From Prolixibacteraceae bacterium (lineage in GTDB: Bacteria > Bacteroidota > Bacteroidia > Bacteroidales > Prolixibacteraceae): DNA of 5,011 nucleotides. Under the pieces are notes generated by a model that was not told the origin of the DNA, did no database searches, and saw only the letters and a list, made by a program, of their open reading frames with translations. The stretch's first letter is position 1; each line of letters starts with the position of its first letter. The position numbers and the translations under genes were made by a program. The DNA lies in contig JAQIDF010000311.1 in NCBI GenBank assembly GCA_027858145.1, positions 1-5,011 on the forward strand, written 5' to 3'. Positions 1 to 5,011 of this stretch are shown piece by piece.

Positions 1-40
1 AGTGCATAAGTGCATGGGGGCATAAGATCATGAGTGACAA
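1..40. repeat. Degenerate 8-nt tandem repeat at the window edge
   Basis: Written in rows of eight, the sequence reads agtgcata, agtgcatg, ggggcata, agatcatg, agtgacaa. The first four rows share a GCAT or TCAT core in the same columns. The array is probably cut by the left window edge, so its true length is unknown. No ORF or start signal accompanies it. It is most likely non-coding intergenic repeat DNA; a role is not evident. Confidence 0.5.
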
Positions 41-48
41 CAATACAT

Positions 49-96
49 CATTCCAGTTTTCCAACTTTCCAATAATCCATTTTTCCATCCCTCCTA
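49..96. repeat. Pyrimidine-rich TTCCA repeat with exact 8-nt period
   Basis: TTCCA occurs at 51, 59, 67 and 83, with the variant ATCCA at 75 and CTCCT at 91, so all six units fall exactly eight bases apart. The stretch is strongly C/T-biased on the plus strand. It keeps the same 8-nt phase as the array at 1-40, which suggests one decayed tandem array of changing sequence. No gene is visible on either strand. The sequence shows the periodicity directly; origin and function are unknown. Confidence 0.5.
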
Positions 97-121
97 TTTT
101 ATAACTTATCAAACATACAAT

Positions 122-157
122 AGATCATTAGATTTTAGACATAAGACAATAGACTTG
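122..157. repeat. AGAY heptad array, copy A
   Basis: Five consecutive units begin with AGAT or AGAC: AGATCATT, AGATTTT, AGACATA, AGACAAT and AGACTTG, starting at 122, 130, 137, 144 and 151 (spacing 8, 7, 7, 7). A second copy with the same spacing lies at 4095-4134; the first 27 bases match at 23 positions. This is a dispersed intergenic repeat rather than a gene. Terminal inverted repeats and target-site duplications are not visible, so nothing indicates a transposable element. Confidence 0.6.
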
Positions 158-181
158 TTCCACAGGATATTAAATATTAAA

Positions 182-266
182 GCCACGAATACCCGAATAA
201 TAAAATAAACACGAAATACGTTCCGATGGCTATCGGAATAATATTCGTGCATTCGTGGCATTTTTT
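182..266. repeat. Nested inverted repeat (REP-like) followed by a T run
   Basis: The outer arms GCCACGAATACCCGAATA (182-199) and TATTCGTGCATTCGTGGC (242-259) are complementary at 16 of 18 positions. Nested inside is a perfect 7-bp stem, TTCCGAT (221-227) and ATCGGAA (232-238), closing on the tetraloop GGCT. Six T residues follow at 261-266, so on the plus strand the outer stem could act as a terminator for a gene left of the window. ATTCGTGCATTCGTGGC-type arms resemble repeats I recall as common in Bacteroidota intergenic regions (recollection, not searched). It could be a mobile REP-like unit, a terminator, or both. Confidence 0.65.
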
Positions 267-489
267 CGATGAATACAGCTTAATTTTGCTTCCTTGGTGT
301 TATGGATGAAACTAGCATGATCAGCTAGCTGAATACCACATATGATTACCCCTATGTATTGGGGGTGAGTTCCCTTGAAACAATCGGGTAAGCTATCAAC
401 CACTTTTGAAAATTATAACGAATGGATAATATTATTATGTGTCCACCCCAATTATGAAGTGATCCTGAATTCCTTTTTCATTCGATTAC
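267..489. other. Intergenic region without a convincing gene
   Basis: No supported gene is seen here. A TTG-initiated reading frame from 375 runs into the 3' end of the xylanase gene and across its terminator, and encodes nothing recognisable. Two weak dyads are present: CTAGC (312-316) with GCTAG (324-328), and a hairpin with TTACCCC (346-352) opposite GGGGTGA (362-368), which has seven pairs including one G-T wobble. Neither is followed by a T run. A promoter for a plus-strand gene is not evident. Confidence 0.5.
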
Positions 490-526
490 AAAAAAATAGC
501 TGCCCTATATTTCAAGAACAGCTATT
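490..526 (-). terminator. Rho-independent terminator of the GH10 xylanase gene
   Basis: Read on the minus strand, AATAGCTG (526-519) and CAGCTATT (502-495) form a perfect 8-bp stem around a 16-nt loop. The stem runs directly into TTTTT (494-490), giving seven T residues in total. It starts 23 nt after the xylanase TAG stop codon (551-549), the expected place for an intrinsic terminator. The stem is modest in GC content and the loop is long, so efficiency may be moderate. Confidence 0.7.
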
Positions 527-548
527 AATAAACACATTGTCTAAACAA

Positions 549-2354
549 CTACCTAACAACTATCTTATGAAAAAATGATTTGCTGGCATTCATTAATTGC
601 AACATATAAATTCCGGGTTTAAAGTTCACATTTACTTGAATAGTACCCTGCGAATTGATATTGTCAGAAAAAACCATCTTTCCGTTTAAATCAATAATTC
701 TTACTTCATAATCTCCAACAGCACCATCAATAGTCAGATGATTGCCTGTTACCGGATTCGGGTAAACCAATAAATCCTCTATTATTGAGTTATAACCTGC
801 TACGTTTGTATCGAAGCCCGCAGAAGTAACATATTCACGCAACCATATCATAGCCGGCCGTTCATTCCCACTTCTGTCAATTAAATAGGCTTTTTCATCG
901 TTTCGCCATAAGCCCGGGCGAAAGCCCCATAAAGTTATTCCTTTGACTGCGGGATGTTCCCAAAAAATTGGAAAAATATTTTTATAATCTGAAAGTTGCT
1001 TTTCATCAGTCGGGCCATCAATATCAAGCTCGGTTACATAAATAGGAAGGTCTGCCGTGGCTAAACGATCAAGGTTAGCCTCCATGTCCCTGAGTGAGCC
1101 GGTAGTACTAAAAGCGTGAGCCTGAAATCCAATACCATCAATAAGGTTCTCTTCTTTTAATAGATCTACGGTTTCAAGATACTCACTAATCATTGCTGTG
1201 TTATTAATAACATTGTACTCATTCATGATGAGTTCCGTTTCAGGAAAATATTCCCGTGCCAACTTGAAAGCATTAATAATCCAGTCGTATCCGGTGTCGC
1301 CTTCACCTCCAAGGGCTTTCATATAGTTGCCGTTACCATCGCCAGTTGGAGGATCGTTAAAGGGCTCATTCACCACTTCAATCTGGTCAATATCATCATA
1401 CCTTTCAGCAACGGCTTGAAACCATTCTATTATTTCTTCATATTGTTCGTCGGCCGATAAACTCTCAATCCAGGACGGCTGTTGGTTCCCCCATAACAAA
1501 ACGTGCATTTTAAAAGGAAAGCCATTGCTTTTGGCTAAATTGTATGCATTATCAAGGCCACCCCAGTTCATCCTGTCTCTCGATGATTCAACACTCCCCC
1601 ATTTACCTGCGTTCTCGGGCGTTACCTGGTTCCAATATTTTGTAAATCCTGAAAGTTGCGCACCGCTGTAAACATTTCCCAGAAATTTTGTTTTACCGTA
1701 AGCTATGGGCCTGTTCTCAGCGCCACCTCCAGGCAACAATTCTCCGGCAGCTTCATCCAACTCTGCAACAGTATATTCTTCATCTGCTTTAGCAAAGGCA
1801 AGCAAAGCAATATCAAGGCCATCTTCACGCCCGCCAATTTGTAAGGTTTGCTCAGTTCCACCCTCTGAAACAGTAAATACAGTCGGTGTTTCTTGTTTTG
1901 AACATTCCGAAAGATTTAACCATTTCCACTCACTAATACCAGCATCGCCATCGCCTGTTACTATGGCATTGAAAGTAACAAAACCACTATTTGCAATTCC
2001 ATTAATTGTTACCCAATCATCGGCTTGGGTTGTATTCTTTTCACCAAAACCAAATCCGTAAAAAAAGCTATCATCCATCACGCCACCTGCTCCAATACGT
2101 ATCTTCGCATACAGATCATAATCCCCACTCTCTGGGAATGATATGGAATAACTTGCAATACGATCGGAAGATTCAGGATAATCTTCACTTTTGTTTGAAG
2201 TACATGTAATATATGATAATCCATTGTCATCACGACTGGCAAAATCAGCACCCAGTTCTCCTGATGTTGCTGAGAAAACATCTGGCTTTTCCTGAGCTAT
2301 TGTTAATCCAACTGTGAAAAATACAAATAATATGGTAAGTGAAAATATTTTCAT
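549..2354 (-). CDS. Secreted GH10 endo-1,4-beta-xylanase with N-terminal binding-like domain and T9SS sorting tail
   Basis: This 601-residue protein should hydrolyse internal beta-1,4 bonds of xylan outside the cell. Residues 1-20 form a Sec signal peptide ending near TIA-Q. Residues about 26-190 are a beta-rich domain with a REDGLDI motif near its end, resembling a carbohydrate-binding module of unassigned family. The GH10 barrel spans about 217-510: WNQVTPENAGKW (241-252), H284 and W288, acid/base E330 in VVNEP, Q411 and H413, nucleophile E442 in VTELD, and W476 and W483. All expected active-site residues are present; the usual WHSQ reads WGNQ. Residues 528-601 (YPNPVTG, then GIYMLQL and KIVVR) form a T9SS type A sorting domain, so Sec export then T9SS surface display or release is inferred. 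An in-frame TAA two codons upstream fixes the ATG. A terminator follows. No SusC/D partner is in the window. Confidence 0.95.
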   Translation of the reverse strand: MKIFSLTILFVFFTVGLTIAQEKPDVFSATSGELGADFASRDDNGLSYITCTSNKSEDYPESSDRIASYSISFPESGDYDLYAKIRIGAGGVMDDSFFYGFGFGEKNTTQADDWVTINGIANSGFVTFNAIVTGDGDAGISEWKWLNLSECSKQETPTVFTVSEGGTEQTLQIGGREDGLDIALLAFAKADEEYTVAELDEAAGELLPGGGAENRPIAYGKTKFLGNVYSGAQLSGFTKYWNQVTPENAGKWGSVESSRDRMNWGGLDNAYNLAKSNGFPFKMHVLLWGNQQPSWIESLSADEQYEEIIEWFQAVAERYDDIDQIEVVNEPFNDPPTGDGNGNYMKALGGEGDTGYDWIINAFKLAREYFPETELIMNEYNVINNTAMISEYLETVDLLKEENLIDGIGFQAHAFSTTGSLRDMEANLDRLATADLPIYVTELDIDGPTDEKQLSDYKNIFPIFWEHPAVKGITLWGFRPGLWRNDEKAYLIDRSGNERPAMIWLREYVTSAGFDTNVAGYNSIIEDLLVYPNPVTGNHLTIDGAVGDYEVRIIDLNGKMVFSDNINSQGTIQVNVNFKPGIYMLQLMNASKSFFHKIVVR

Positions 2355-2539
2355 CCGTTAATAGTTTAGTCATGTATTATTTTAATGCATGTTGCAATTG
2401 GTTGTAAAAATATGATGAAAACACTGAACCAGGGTGTAAATTATAGGTAAATAGGAGTGAAATAATTTAAATTCTCAGATGGAACAGAAATATCTACCCG
2501 GTATGACTACAATTCACAACATTGAAATTGTCAGCAAAT
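2355..2539. other. Intergenic region upstream of the xylanase gene
   Basis: This 185-nt gap should hold the xylanase promoter on the minus strand. The best Bacteroidota-like match I see is TTG (2512-2510), 17 nt, then TATTTCTG (2492-2485), one mismatch from TAnnTTTG. It would give a 5' leader of roughly 120 nt. Another near match, TATTTTTA, lies closer to the gene. Neither is compelling. A 10-bp palindrome AATTTAAATT sits at 2464-2473. A small dyad, ACAATT (2509-2514) with AATTGT (2526-2531), follows the upstream gene's stop but has no T run, so no intrinsic terminator for that gene is evident. Confidence 0.3.
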
Positions 2540-4018
2540 TTATATCTGCATCCATCCTGACCGGCTTAATGGACGTACTGTCTCTGAAATAAACTGAGTG
2601 GCATTAAATTCTTTTTCTTTTTCCTGTATTTTTGCTACATTATTTTGAAGGTAAAATCCACTTTCTGTACGCACCGAAAATTTTTCAGAGTCATTAATAT
2701 TTACAAAACGCATTTGAGCACTGTCCCATTCAAGCTTACGTCGTAAAGATTGCAACCTCACTGCCATCGATCCAACCAATATGGTTTCGGTTAACGCCCC
2801 CTGGCTTTCGAACGAAGCCGATGGTGCTAATCTGTTTTGAGCAGACTCCTTGCATGCGCGTACCCAGTCGCGTTCATGCCCGTCCTTTCCGCCCTGTACC
2901 CGGGGAACTGAAGGTTGTACATCTACAACTTGCTGTGAACCATTCTTAAATACTTTATAATTGAAACCTCCTTCACCACATACAATTGTTCCGTCCTTAC
3001 CAATAATAAATAAACCGCCTTGACTATATTCTTTCAATAAATCATAAGGGATACTGTCAGGTAAAGAAGGCACCAAACCACCATCATACCAAAATAAACG
3101 CATTTCGGGCATAGCCAGACGTGGCAAATTATTTCTACGGGCAAAATCGAATATTATTTTTTGAGCTTCCGGAACACCTTCCATATTACCATTTGAAGAA
3201 CTGGCCTGCACATGGATCGGAGCTTTCAGCTTCAGCGCTCTGAACACTGGTTCTAATACTGAAGGTGCCTTTATTCCGATGGCGCCATTTCCGAATTTCC
3301 AAAAAGCCCTCCAACCAAAAGGAGTGTATTTTTCGTTATAAGGGATAAAAGACGACGGTCCTAAAAACAAGTCCCAGTTTAAACTTTTCGGCACCCACAT
3401 TTCATCATCAGGATATCGAAGTCCTTGTTGCCAACGTGGTTCTGCAGTCCAGGCATGAACCTCTCTGATTTCTCCTATTTCTCCCGACCAAATTATCTCG
3501 GCAATGTCCCGTGATTCATCACCCGATGCTGTCTGATTTCCAACCTGCGTTACTACATTATATGTTTTTGCTGTTTCATTCATTCTTCGCAGAGCAAAAA
3601 CAGAATGTGACAGGGGCGATTGTACAAAAACATGTTTTTGCAACTGTATAGATGAAAGTGCCGCAACTGCATGCGTGTGGTCGGGTGTAGCTACAACAAC
3701 AGCATCAATCCCCTTCTCCTTTTCCAGCATCTCCCTGAAATCGGTATACGTTGCTGCCCGGCTCCATCTTCTAAAAGCCTTTTGGGCATAATCTGTATCA
3801 ACATCGCATAAGGCAACTATATTTTCTTGTTCCAGATTCAGAAGATTTTGGTAACCGGCTCCTCCAACACCAATTACTCCGATGTTTAATCTGTCGGAAG
3901 GGGCAGTATGTCCCAACCCTGACACTACCGTTGAAGGTAAAATTGTTAATGCAGCAATACCTCCCAAAGAAGTTTTGATAAAATTACGTCTCGAATTTGA
4001 TTCCGAATTGTTTGCCAT
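2540..4018 (-). CDS. Tat-exported Gfo/Idh/MocA-family protein with degenerate catalytic motifs
   Basis: This 492-residue protein has the fold of NAD(P)-dependent sugar dehydrogenases and GH109-type glycosidases. A twin-arginine signal (S9-R-R-N-F-I-K15, then a hydrophobic stretch) predicts folded export to the periplasm. The Rossmann loop GVGGAG (50-55) and ATPDHTH (110-116) are kept, as are GNQ (160-162), LNWDLFLGP (213-221) and a C-terminal HERDWVRACK (381-390). Two catalytic signatures are lost. The expected EKP is Q133-S134-P135, removing the catalytic lysine, and the expected GDMxCHxxD is GIKAPSVLE (248-256), removing its Asp and His. Redox activity is therefore doubtful; NAD binding, a lyase or glycosidase role, or a pseudo-enzyme are alternatives. 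Substrate unknown. An in-frame TGA two codons upstream fixes the ATG. The co-oriented xylanase gene follows after 185 nt. Confidence 0.9.
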   Translation of the reverse strand: MANNSESNSRRNFIKTSLGGIAALTILPSTVVSGLGHTAPSDRLNIGVIGVGGAGYQNLLNLEQENIVALCDVDTDYAQKAFRRWSRAATYTDFREMLEKEKGIDAVVVATPDHTHAVAALSSIQLQKHVFVQSPLSHSVFALRRMNETAKTYNVVTQVGNQTASGDESRDIAEIIWSGEIGEIREVHAWTAEPRWQQGLRYPDDEMWVPKSLNWDLFLGPSSFIPYNEKYTPFGWRAFWKFGNGAIGIKAPSVLEPVFRALKLKAPIHVQASSSNGNMEGVPEAQKIIFDFARRNNLPRLAMPEMRLFWYDGGLVPSLPDSIPYDLLKEYSQGGLFIIGKDGTIVCGEGGFNYKVFKNGSQQVVDVQPSVPRVQGGKDGHERDWVRACKESAQNRLAPSASFESQGALTETILVGSMAVRLQSLRRKLEWDSAQMRFVNINDSEKFSVRTESGFYLQNNVAKIQEKEKEFNATQFISETVRPLSRSGWMQI

Positions 4019-4022
4019 AGCT

Positions 4023-4050
4023 CAAAATTAAAACAAGCCTAAAAATACAA
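4023..4050 (-). promoter_or_regulatory. Possible Bacteroidota promoter at the Gfo/Idh gene start
   Basis: On the minus strand TTG (4050-4048) is followed, after 17 nt, by TAATTTTG (4030-4023), an exact match to the -7 consensus TAnnTTTG. Its last base is only four nucleotides before the ATG, so transcription starting about seven bases downstream would begin at or near the start codon, giving a leaderless or nearly leaderless message. In AT-rich DNA a chance match is quite possible. Confidence 0.3.
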
Positions 4051-4094
4051 TTTCCATTTGAATCTATATATACTTAGACTTGCTAAAACTCAAG

Positions 4095-4134
4095 AGATCG
4101 TAAGATTTTAGATATTAGACATGAGACTAACTTG
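4095..4134. repeat. AGAY heptad array, copy B
   Basis: Five units start with AGAT or AGAC at 4095, 4103, 4110, 4117 and 4124: AGATCGTA, AGATTTT, AGATATT, AGACATG and AGACTAA, followed by CTTG. Spacing (8, 7, 7, 7) and order of units match copy A at 122-157, and both end in CTTG. It lies in the 147-nt gap between the stress protein gene and the Gfo/Idh gene, in the same plus-strand orientation as copy A. No intrinsic terminator for the stress protein gene was found in this gap. Confidence 0.6.
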
Positions 4135-4165
4135 TAAATTTCTGATTCATGCACGTTTCATTTTT

Positions 4166-4603
4166 CTATTCAGATAATGGGTAAACCAATACAGGAATTT
4201 TAGCTTTTCGCACCAAAGATGATGACACACTTCCAAAAATCATGTTATACAGAAAATTGTGTTCCTGATGCCCGCAAACAATTAAATCGACATCCAATTT
4301 ATTCGATTCTTCCAAAATAACATCGATCGTTGCCCCTTCAAGCAACAACCCTTCTGCATCAACACCATTCTTTTTCATCTTCTCGGCATAATCAGCAATA
4401 CGCTTTTTCTCTTCCCTGATGAACTCCTGCCGATCGGCTGTTGCATAGTTCGGGGTTACTTCAAACCCAATGTATTCGGGTAACGGAGTAGCCACATGTA
4501 ACAGCCACAACTTAGCATCGTACTTTTCAGCCAAACCTTCTGCCTTTTCTAATAATTCATCTGTTTTGCTGTTGAAATCAACACCTACTAATATTGTATC
4601 CAT
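4166..4603 (-). CDS. Universal stress protein (UspA family), single domain
   Basis: This 145-residue cytoplasmic protein has the length and pattern of a single Usp domain. It opens with the strand MDTILVGVDF, where D9 is the Asp that contacts the nucleotide base in ATP-binding members. LLHV (34-37) is the second strand, DVDLIVCGHQE (104-114) leads into the phosphate loop, and GSVSSSLVRKAKIPVLVYP (124-142) closes the domain. The ATP-binding signature G-2x-G-9x-G-S/T is present except that the second glycine is E114 (GHQE, then GS at 124-125), so ATP binding may be weakened or altered. Usp proteins usually support survival under starvation or stress; the specific role here is unknown. A purine-rich AAGAAG lies just upstream of the ATG, and an in-frame TAA three codons upstream fixes the start. 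It is divergent from the purine gene. Confidence 0.9.
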   Translation of the reverse strand: MDTILVGVDFNSKTDELLEKAEGLAEKYDAKLWLLHVATPLPEYIGFEVTPNYATADRQEFIREEKKRIADYAEKMKKNGVDAEGLLLEGATIDVILEESNKLDVDLIVCGHQEHNFLYNMIFGSVSSSLVRKAKIPVLVYPLSE

Positions 4604-4683
4604 AGCTTCTTATTTTTTGTTATTAATTATTCAAAAAATCGCATTAAATAATATAAGAAAAAATGATGTAAATGTCAATTTGA

Positions 4684-4702
4684 AATCAATTGATTACTTT
4701 TG
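4684..4702 (+). promoter_or_regulatory. Candidate promoter and operator of the AICAR transformylase gene
   Basis: TACTTTTG (4695-4702) matches the Bacteroidota -7 box TAnnTTTG exactly and would start transcription near 4709, about 20 nt before the ATG. The -33 element is weak: ATG at 4673-4675 is 19 nt upstream, one mismatch from TTG. A perfect 12-bp palindrome, AATCAATTGATT (4684-4695), shares its last base with the -7 box, a placement where a bound repressor could block RNA polymerase. The regulator, if any, is unknown. Confidence 0.5.
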
Positions 4703-4730
4703 TGAAAATTAAAAACATAATCATTTAGCT

Positions 4731-5011
4731 ATGCAATTAAAATACGGAATGAATCCGAATCAGGATTATGCCGAAGTTATCGCTCCTGAAAAATCTTTTG
4801 AAGTATTAAACGGCCGCCCCAGTGTAATTAACGTGCTCGATGCATTAAACTCATGGCAACTGGTAAAGGAAGCCAATGAATGCCTTGGCAAAAAAGTATC
4901 TACATCGTTTAAACACGTAACTCCTTCGGGCGTTGGTGTTGGTGCATCGCTTTCAGAAGAAGAAAAACAAGCTTACCTGGTTAAAATTGAACCATCGGAA
5001 TTAGCTTCTTC
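4731..5011 (+). CDS. Stand-alone AICAR transformylase (PurH C-terminal-type domain), 5' part only
   Basis: The window holds the first 93 codons; the gene runs off the right edge. The product should transfer a formyl group from 10-formyltetrahydrofolate to AICAR, the ninth step of IMP synthesis, in the cytoplasm. The N-terminus has LKYGMNPNQ (3-11), the conserved YGxNPxQ opening of the AICAR transformylase domain, then LNGRPSVINVLDALNSWQLV (26-45) and SFKHVTPSG (59-67), with K61-H62 matching the catalytic Lys-His pair. The IMP cyclohydrolase domain that precedes this in bifunctional PurH is absent: an in-frame TAA at 4710-4712 stops any upstream extension and the ATG is the only start after it. 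A monofunctional enzyme is inferred, so IMP cyclohydrolase must be encoded elsewhere. No Shine-Dalgarno sequence is evident; the leader is A-rich, as is usual in Bacteroidota. Confidence 0.85.
   Translation, partial: MQLKYGMNPNQDYAEVIAPEKSFEVLNGRPSVINVLDALNSWQLVKEANECLGKKVSTSFKHVTPSGVGVGASLSEEEKQAYLVKIEPSELAS

Noticed and set aside
1..100. The 8-nt periodic region as a CRISPR array
   Set aside because: The units are far too short and contiguous, with no repeat-spacer pattern and no cas genes.
346..368. Hairpin TTACCCC / GGGGTGA as a terminator or riboswitch
   Set aside because: No T run follows on either strand and no gene lies directly downstream on the plus strand; the stem is short, so no function can be supported.
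375..578. Plus-strand 67-codon reading frame starting with TTG
   Set aside because: It lacks a recognisable domain and a ribosome binding site, crosses the minus-strand terminator and overlaps the 3' end of the well-supported xylanase gene.
1656..2281. Several reading frames of 62-118 codons overlapping the xylanase gene on both strands
   Set aside because: They are out-of-frame shadows of the GH10 gene, with no start signals and no recognisable protein features.
2509..2531. ACAATT / AATTGT dyad as a terminator of the Gfo/Idh gene
   Set aside because: Six AT-rich pairs with no T tract would be too weak.
122..4134. The two AGAY arrays as ends of a composite transposon or genomic island
   Set aside because: They are in direct orientation without terminal inverted repeats, target duplications or any transposase or integrase between them; the enclosed genes look like ordinary chromosomal genes.
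4470..4712. Plus-strand 80-codon reading frame
   Set aside because: It is mostly antisense to the stress protein gene and runs into AT-rich intergenic DNA, ending at the TAA just ahead of the AICAR transformylase start.

Overview
The window looks like a chromosomal piece from a Bacteroidota bacterium, plausibly of the Marinilabiliales/Prolixibacteraceae type (the order is inferred). Three things support this. A secreted xylanase ends in a type IX secretion (T9SS) sorting domain. Promoter-like sites follow the Bacteroidota TAnnTTTG pattern. The DNA is AT-rich, with intergenic repeats of a style common in this phylum. No RNA gene, CRISPR array, transposase or prophage gene is visible.

Layout. 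Positions 1-548 hold no convincing gene. They contain a left-edge stretch with an 8-nt period, a five-unit AGAY heptad array (122-157), a nested inverted repeat ending in a T run (182-266), and a rho-independent terminator (490-526) for the gene to its right. Three minus-strand genes follow: a multidomain GH10 endo-xylanase (549-2354), a Tat-exported Gfo/Idh/MocA-family protein (2540-4018) and a universal stress protein (4166-4603). After a 127-nt divergent intergenic region, the plus strand carries the first 93 codons of a stand-alone AICAR transformylase (4731 to the window end).

How the genes relate. The xylanase and the oxidoreductase-like protein are co-oriented and both exported, which fits polysaccharide or sugar use, but gaps of 185 and 147 nt argue against one tight operon. 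The stress protein and the purine gene look like housekeeping neighbours with separate, divergent promoters. No SusC/SusD pair, regulator or second glycosidase lies in the window, so it is not a recognisable complete polysaccharide utilisation locus.

Most notable points. The Gfo/Idh protein keeps its fold and its glycine-rich nucleotide loop, but has lost both catalytic signatures (EKP became QSP; GDMxCHxxD became GIKAPSVLE), so it may be a non-redox or pseudo-enzyme. Two intergenic regions about 4 kb apart carry the same five-unit AGAY array with identical 8-7-7-7 spacing. A 78-bp nested palindrome lies near the left end. A perfect 12-bp palindrome abuts the candidate -7 box of the purine gene.
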